The position numbers and the translations under genes are program-made. Shown here piece after piece: positions 62,261-64,000 of a DNA stretch of 64,000 nucleotides. The notes below the pieces were generated by a model, which did no database searches, was not told the DNA's origin, and saw nothing but the letters and a program-made list of their open reading frames with translations. Each line of letters opens with the position of its first letter. Position 1 is the stretch's first letter. The DNA is from BOG-908 sp965198855 (lineage in GTDB: Bacteria; Pseudomonadota; Alphaproteobacteria; Acetobacterales; Acetobacteraceae), in contig CBDAPZ010000001.1 of assembly GCA_965198855.1 (NCBI GenBank), positions 1,426,001-1,490,000 on the forward strand, in the 5' to 3' direction.

Positions 62261-63469
62261 TCAAAACCCGATCGCATCGGCAATGACGGCGAACACCGCA
62301 TCGAGCGCGATCACGCCGACAATCCCGATCACCACCGCGCGTGTCGCAGCATCCCCAACATCGGCGGCACTGCGCCCTGCTTTGAGGCCAATGCGGCAAC
62401 TCGTCACCCCGATCAGAACGGCAAACGCAATGCTTTTGATGAACCCGAATACGAATTGGCTGTCGGAAACCGCGCCGATCGTCTGATGAATATAGCCGAT
62501 GGCGCTCACATTCAGCATCGCCATCGAGACGACAAGGCCGCCGAACAGACCAACCAGGCAGCCATAAAGATACAGCAGCGGCATGGTGATCACCAAAGCC
62601 AGTATGGCCGGCAACAGGATATACTCGGCGACGGGAATGCCCGTCACCTGCAAGGCATCGATTTCCTCGTTGCCCTGCATGGTCGCAATGCGCGCTGCAT
62701 AGGCGCCACCAGTGCGGCCGGACATGACGATCGCCGTCATCACCGCTGACATCTCACGTACCGAAGCCAGGCCCACAAGATTGGCGACATACACGTCGGC
62801 GGCAAATTTGCGCAACTGCGCCGCTCCGACAAAAGCCAGGATGGCGCCGACCAGGAAATTGACCACACTCACGATGATCAAGGCGGAAGGTCCGGCATCG
62901 CGTAGGTCGCGCAGAAAATCCTCTCCGCGCATGCGCGCATCGCCACGCAGCGCACGCGCAGCCCCGGTCGCCGTCTGCGCCAGCAACAACGAAATGGCGC
63001 CCAGTTCGCTTACCAAGCCGATCGTTGTGCCGCCCAGCCAACGTATGGGCGCGAAATGGCGTGGTGCCGCGGGTGCCGGTATCTCTTCGCGGTCCGGCAG
63101 CAGCCCCAGCAGCATCTGTGCCGGCTGCGGCAGGCCGGTCCAGTCGACGCTGCGCTGTGCGGCCGCGGCGGCGCGCTTGGCATCCCACAGGAAGGCGATC
63201 AGCCCGGTGTCCCATTCGCCCACACGGTCCATGGTCACGGCGCAGTCCTGGCGGCCGCCATCGAACAGTTTTTTCGGAAAGGCGGGAATATTGCCGGCCT
63301 GCGCGATCCAGTCGCCGGATAGGGCAAGTTCCACCCCTTGGCCGCGCGAAATCAGCTTGTATGCTGCGCTGCGATGGGCGTCGTCTTGGATCAACCGGCA
63401 GAAACCCGCTTGGCCCGGCAATCCTTGAGGGTGTGCATCGATCCTCCGTGCAGAACGCCTAACCTGCAT
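62261..63469 (-). CDS. mlaE: MlaE-family permease with N-terminal STAS-like domain
   Basis: Membrane subunit of the lipid ABC transporter. About 110 N-terminal residues resemble a STAS domain (VELALSGDWIAQAG, DWTGLP). The MlaE permease follows, with LGGTTIGLVSELGAISLLL, VNFLVGAILAFVGAAQLRKF and the family motif REMSAVMTAIVMSGRTGGAYAA, quoted in part, and EIDALQVTGIP. Fusion of STAS (MlaB-like) and permease is common in alphaproteobacteria. The start is uncertain: ATG 63469 is used, ATG 63493 and GTG 63334 are alternatives. It heads the operon and is divergent from argC. Confidence 0.88.
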   Translation of the reverse strand: MQVRRSARRIDAHPQGLPGQAGFCRLIQDDAHRSAAYKLISRGQGVELALSGDWIAQAGNIPAFPKKLFDGGRQDCAVTMDRVGEWDTGLIAFLWDAKRAAAAAQRSVDWTGLPQPAQMLLGLLPDREEIPAPAAPRHFAPIRWLGGTTIGLVSELGAISLLLAQTATGAARALRGDARMRGEDFLRDLRDAGPSALIIVSVVNFLVGAILAFVGAAQLRKFAADVYVANLVGLASVREMSAVMTAIVMSGRTGGAYAARIATMQGNEEIDALQVTGIPVAEYILLPAILALVITMPLLYLYGCLVGLFGGLVVSMAMLNVSAIGYIHQTIGAVSDSQFVFGFIKSIAFAVLIGVTSCRIGLKAGRSAADVGDAATRAVVIGIVGVIALDAVFAVIADAIGF

Positions 63470-63521
63470 CCATATTCTCTGTCCATACAGCATTATCCGC
63501 CTGCCGAAGGGGCCGCCAAAC

Positions 63522-64000
63522 GTGACAACCATCTTCATCGACGGCGAAGCCGGCACCACCGGGCTGGGCATCCGCGAGCGGCTGACCCGCCTGCCCGTCG
63601 AACGCCTTGGCATCGCCGAGCGGGACCGCAAGGATCCCGCGGCCCGGCTGGCGGTGATGGCGCGCGCCGACATCGTAATCCTCTGCCTGCCGGATGGCGC
63701 CGCCCGCGAGGCGGTGGCACTGGCGGAAACGCTAGGCGAGGCGGCGCCGCGCATCCTGGATGCCAGTTCCGCCCACCGCACGGCTCCGGGCTGGGTGTAC
63801 GGCTTTGCGGAATTCACCGAGGGCCAAAGCGCGCGCATCGCGCAGGCGCGCCGCGTGAGCAATCCCGGCTGTTACGCCACCGGTGCCATCGCTCTGCTGC
63901 GGCCGCTGGTGAGCGCCGGGCTGATCCCGGTCGATCATCCGCTCACGATCAACGCCGTCAGCGGCTATTCCGGCGGTGGCCGGCAGATGATCGAAGCCCA
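63522..64000 (+). CDS. argC: N-acetyl-gamma-glutamyl-phosphate reductase, C-terminus cut by window edge
   Basis: Third step of arginine synthesis: NADPH-dependent reduction of N-acetylglutamyl phosphate. The frame opens at GTG 63522 and stays open to the window edge (159 codons). It begins TTIFIDGEAGTTGLGIRERL, the NAD-binding start of the short (type 2) ArgC group. The ILDASSAHR segment and the catalytic Cys in VSNPGCYATGAI follow, then SGYSGGGRQMIEA at the edge. The full enzyme would be about 310 residues. Divergent from the mla operon. Confidence 0.93.
   Translation, partial: MTTIFIDGEAGTTGLGIRERLTRLPVERLGIAERDRKDPAARLAVMARADIVILCLPDGAAREAVALAETLGEAAPRILDASSAHRTAPGWVYGFAEFTEGQSARIAQARRVSNPGCYATGAIALLRPLVSAGLIPVDHPLTINAVSGYSGGGRQMIEA

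Overview
The window is GC-rich, almost fully coding chromosomal DNA from an alphaproteobacterium. Several genes are alphaproteobacterial markers: a TrcR/DUF1013 cell-cycle regulator, a DUF1192 protein, a cysteine-poor bL31, class I lysyl-tRNA synthetase and a ROSE-type RNA thermometer before a small heat-shock gene. A probable C30-type carotenoid operon and the style of the dispersed GC-rich hairpin repeats suggest the family Acetobacteraceae. That family placement is inference. No tRNA, rRNA, CRISPR array, transposase or prophage is visible.

Layout. 1-3.9 kb: priA (partial), divergent from DUF484-xerC-pip. 4-10.4 kb: an unknown membrane-anchored helical protein, a MATE exporter, a TerC-family protein, purB, an NRDE protein and a small acidic protein. 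10.4-17.9 kb: a sulfur-assimilation and thiol region with cysI, 1-Cys peroxiredoxin, a cysteine-free Rrf2 regulator divergent from cysK, cysG, a GST and a DsbA/FrnE-like protein. 18-25.3 kb: a PfkB-family kinase, an EI24/CysZ-like membrane protein, a bactofilin, an AppA-like BLUF photoreceptor, htpG, an MBL-fold hydrolase and HU. 25.5-33 kb: a large glycosyltransferase, then a tightly overlapping carotenoid operon of two CrtI-family enzymes, an acyltransferase, a glycosyltransferase and a DUF2141 protein. 33-38.6 kb: rmuC-hydrolase-POT operon and kup. 38.7-44.5 kb: lysK-mprF(truncated)-glgX. 44.5-50 kb: a DinG-like helicase, an SRPBCC protein, an Fsr-like exporter and a YbhB-like protein. 50-57.7 kb: rpmE, hsp20, small proteins, trcR, purEK and alaS. 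57.8-63.5 kb: an Mla-type lipid transport operon (mlaEFD plus lipoprotein) that runs into a secreted GH3 glycosidase. The window ends in argC (partial).

The most notable items are the BLUF protein with a C-terminal cobalamin/heme-type (SCHIC-like) domain and all key flavin-site residues; a textbook ROSE-like hairpin over the hsp20 Shine-Dalgarno, and a weaker one at htpG; an MprF lacking the second half of its synthase domain beside lysyl-tRNA synthetase; a cysteine-free (CymR-like) Rrf2 regulator facing cysK; and several families of palindromic intergenic repeats, one of which has become the first codons of xerC.
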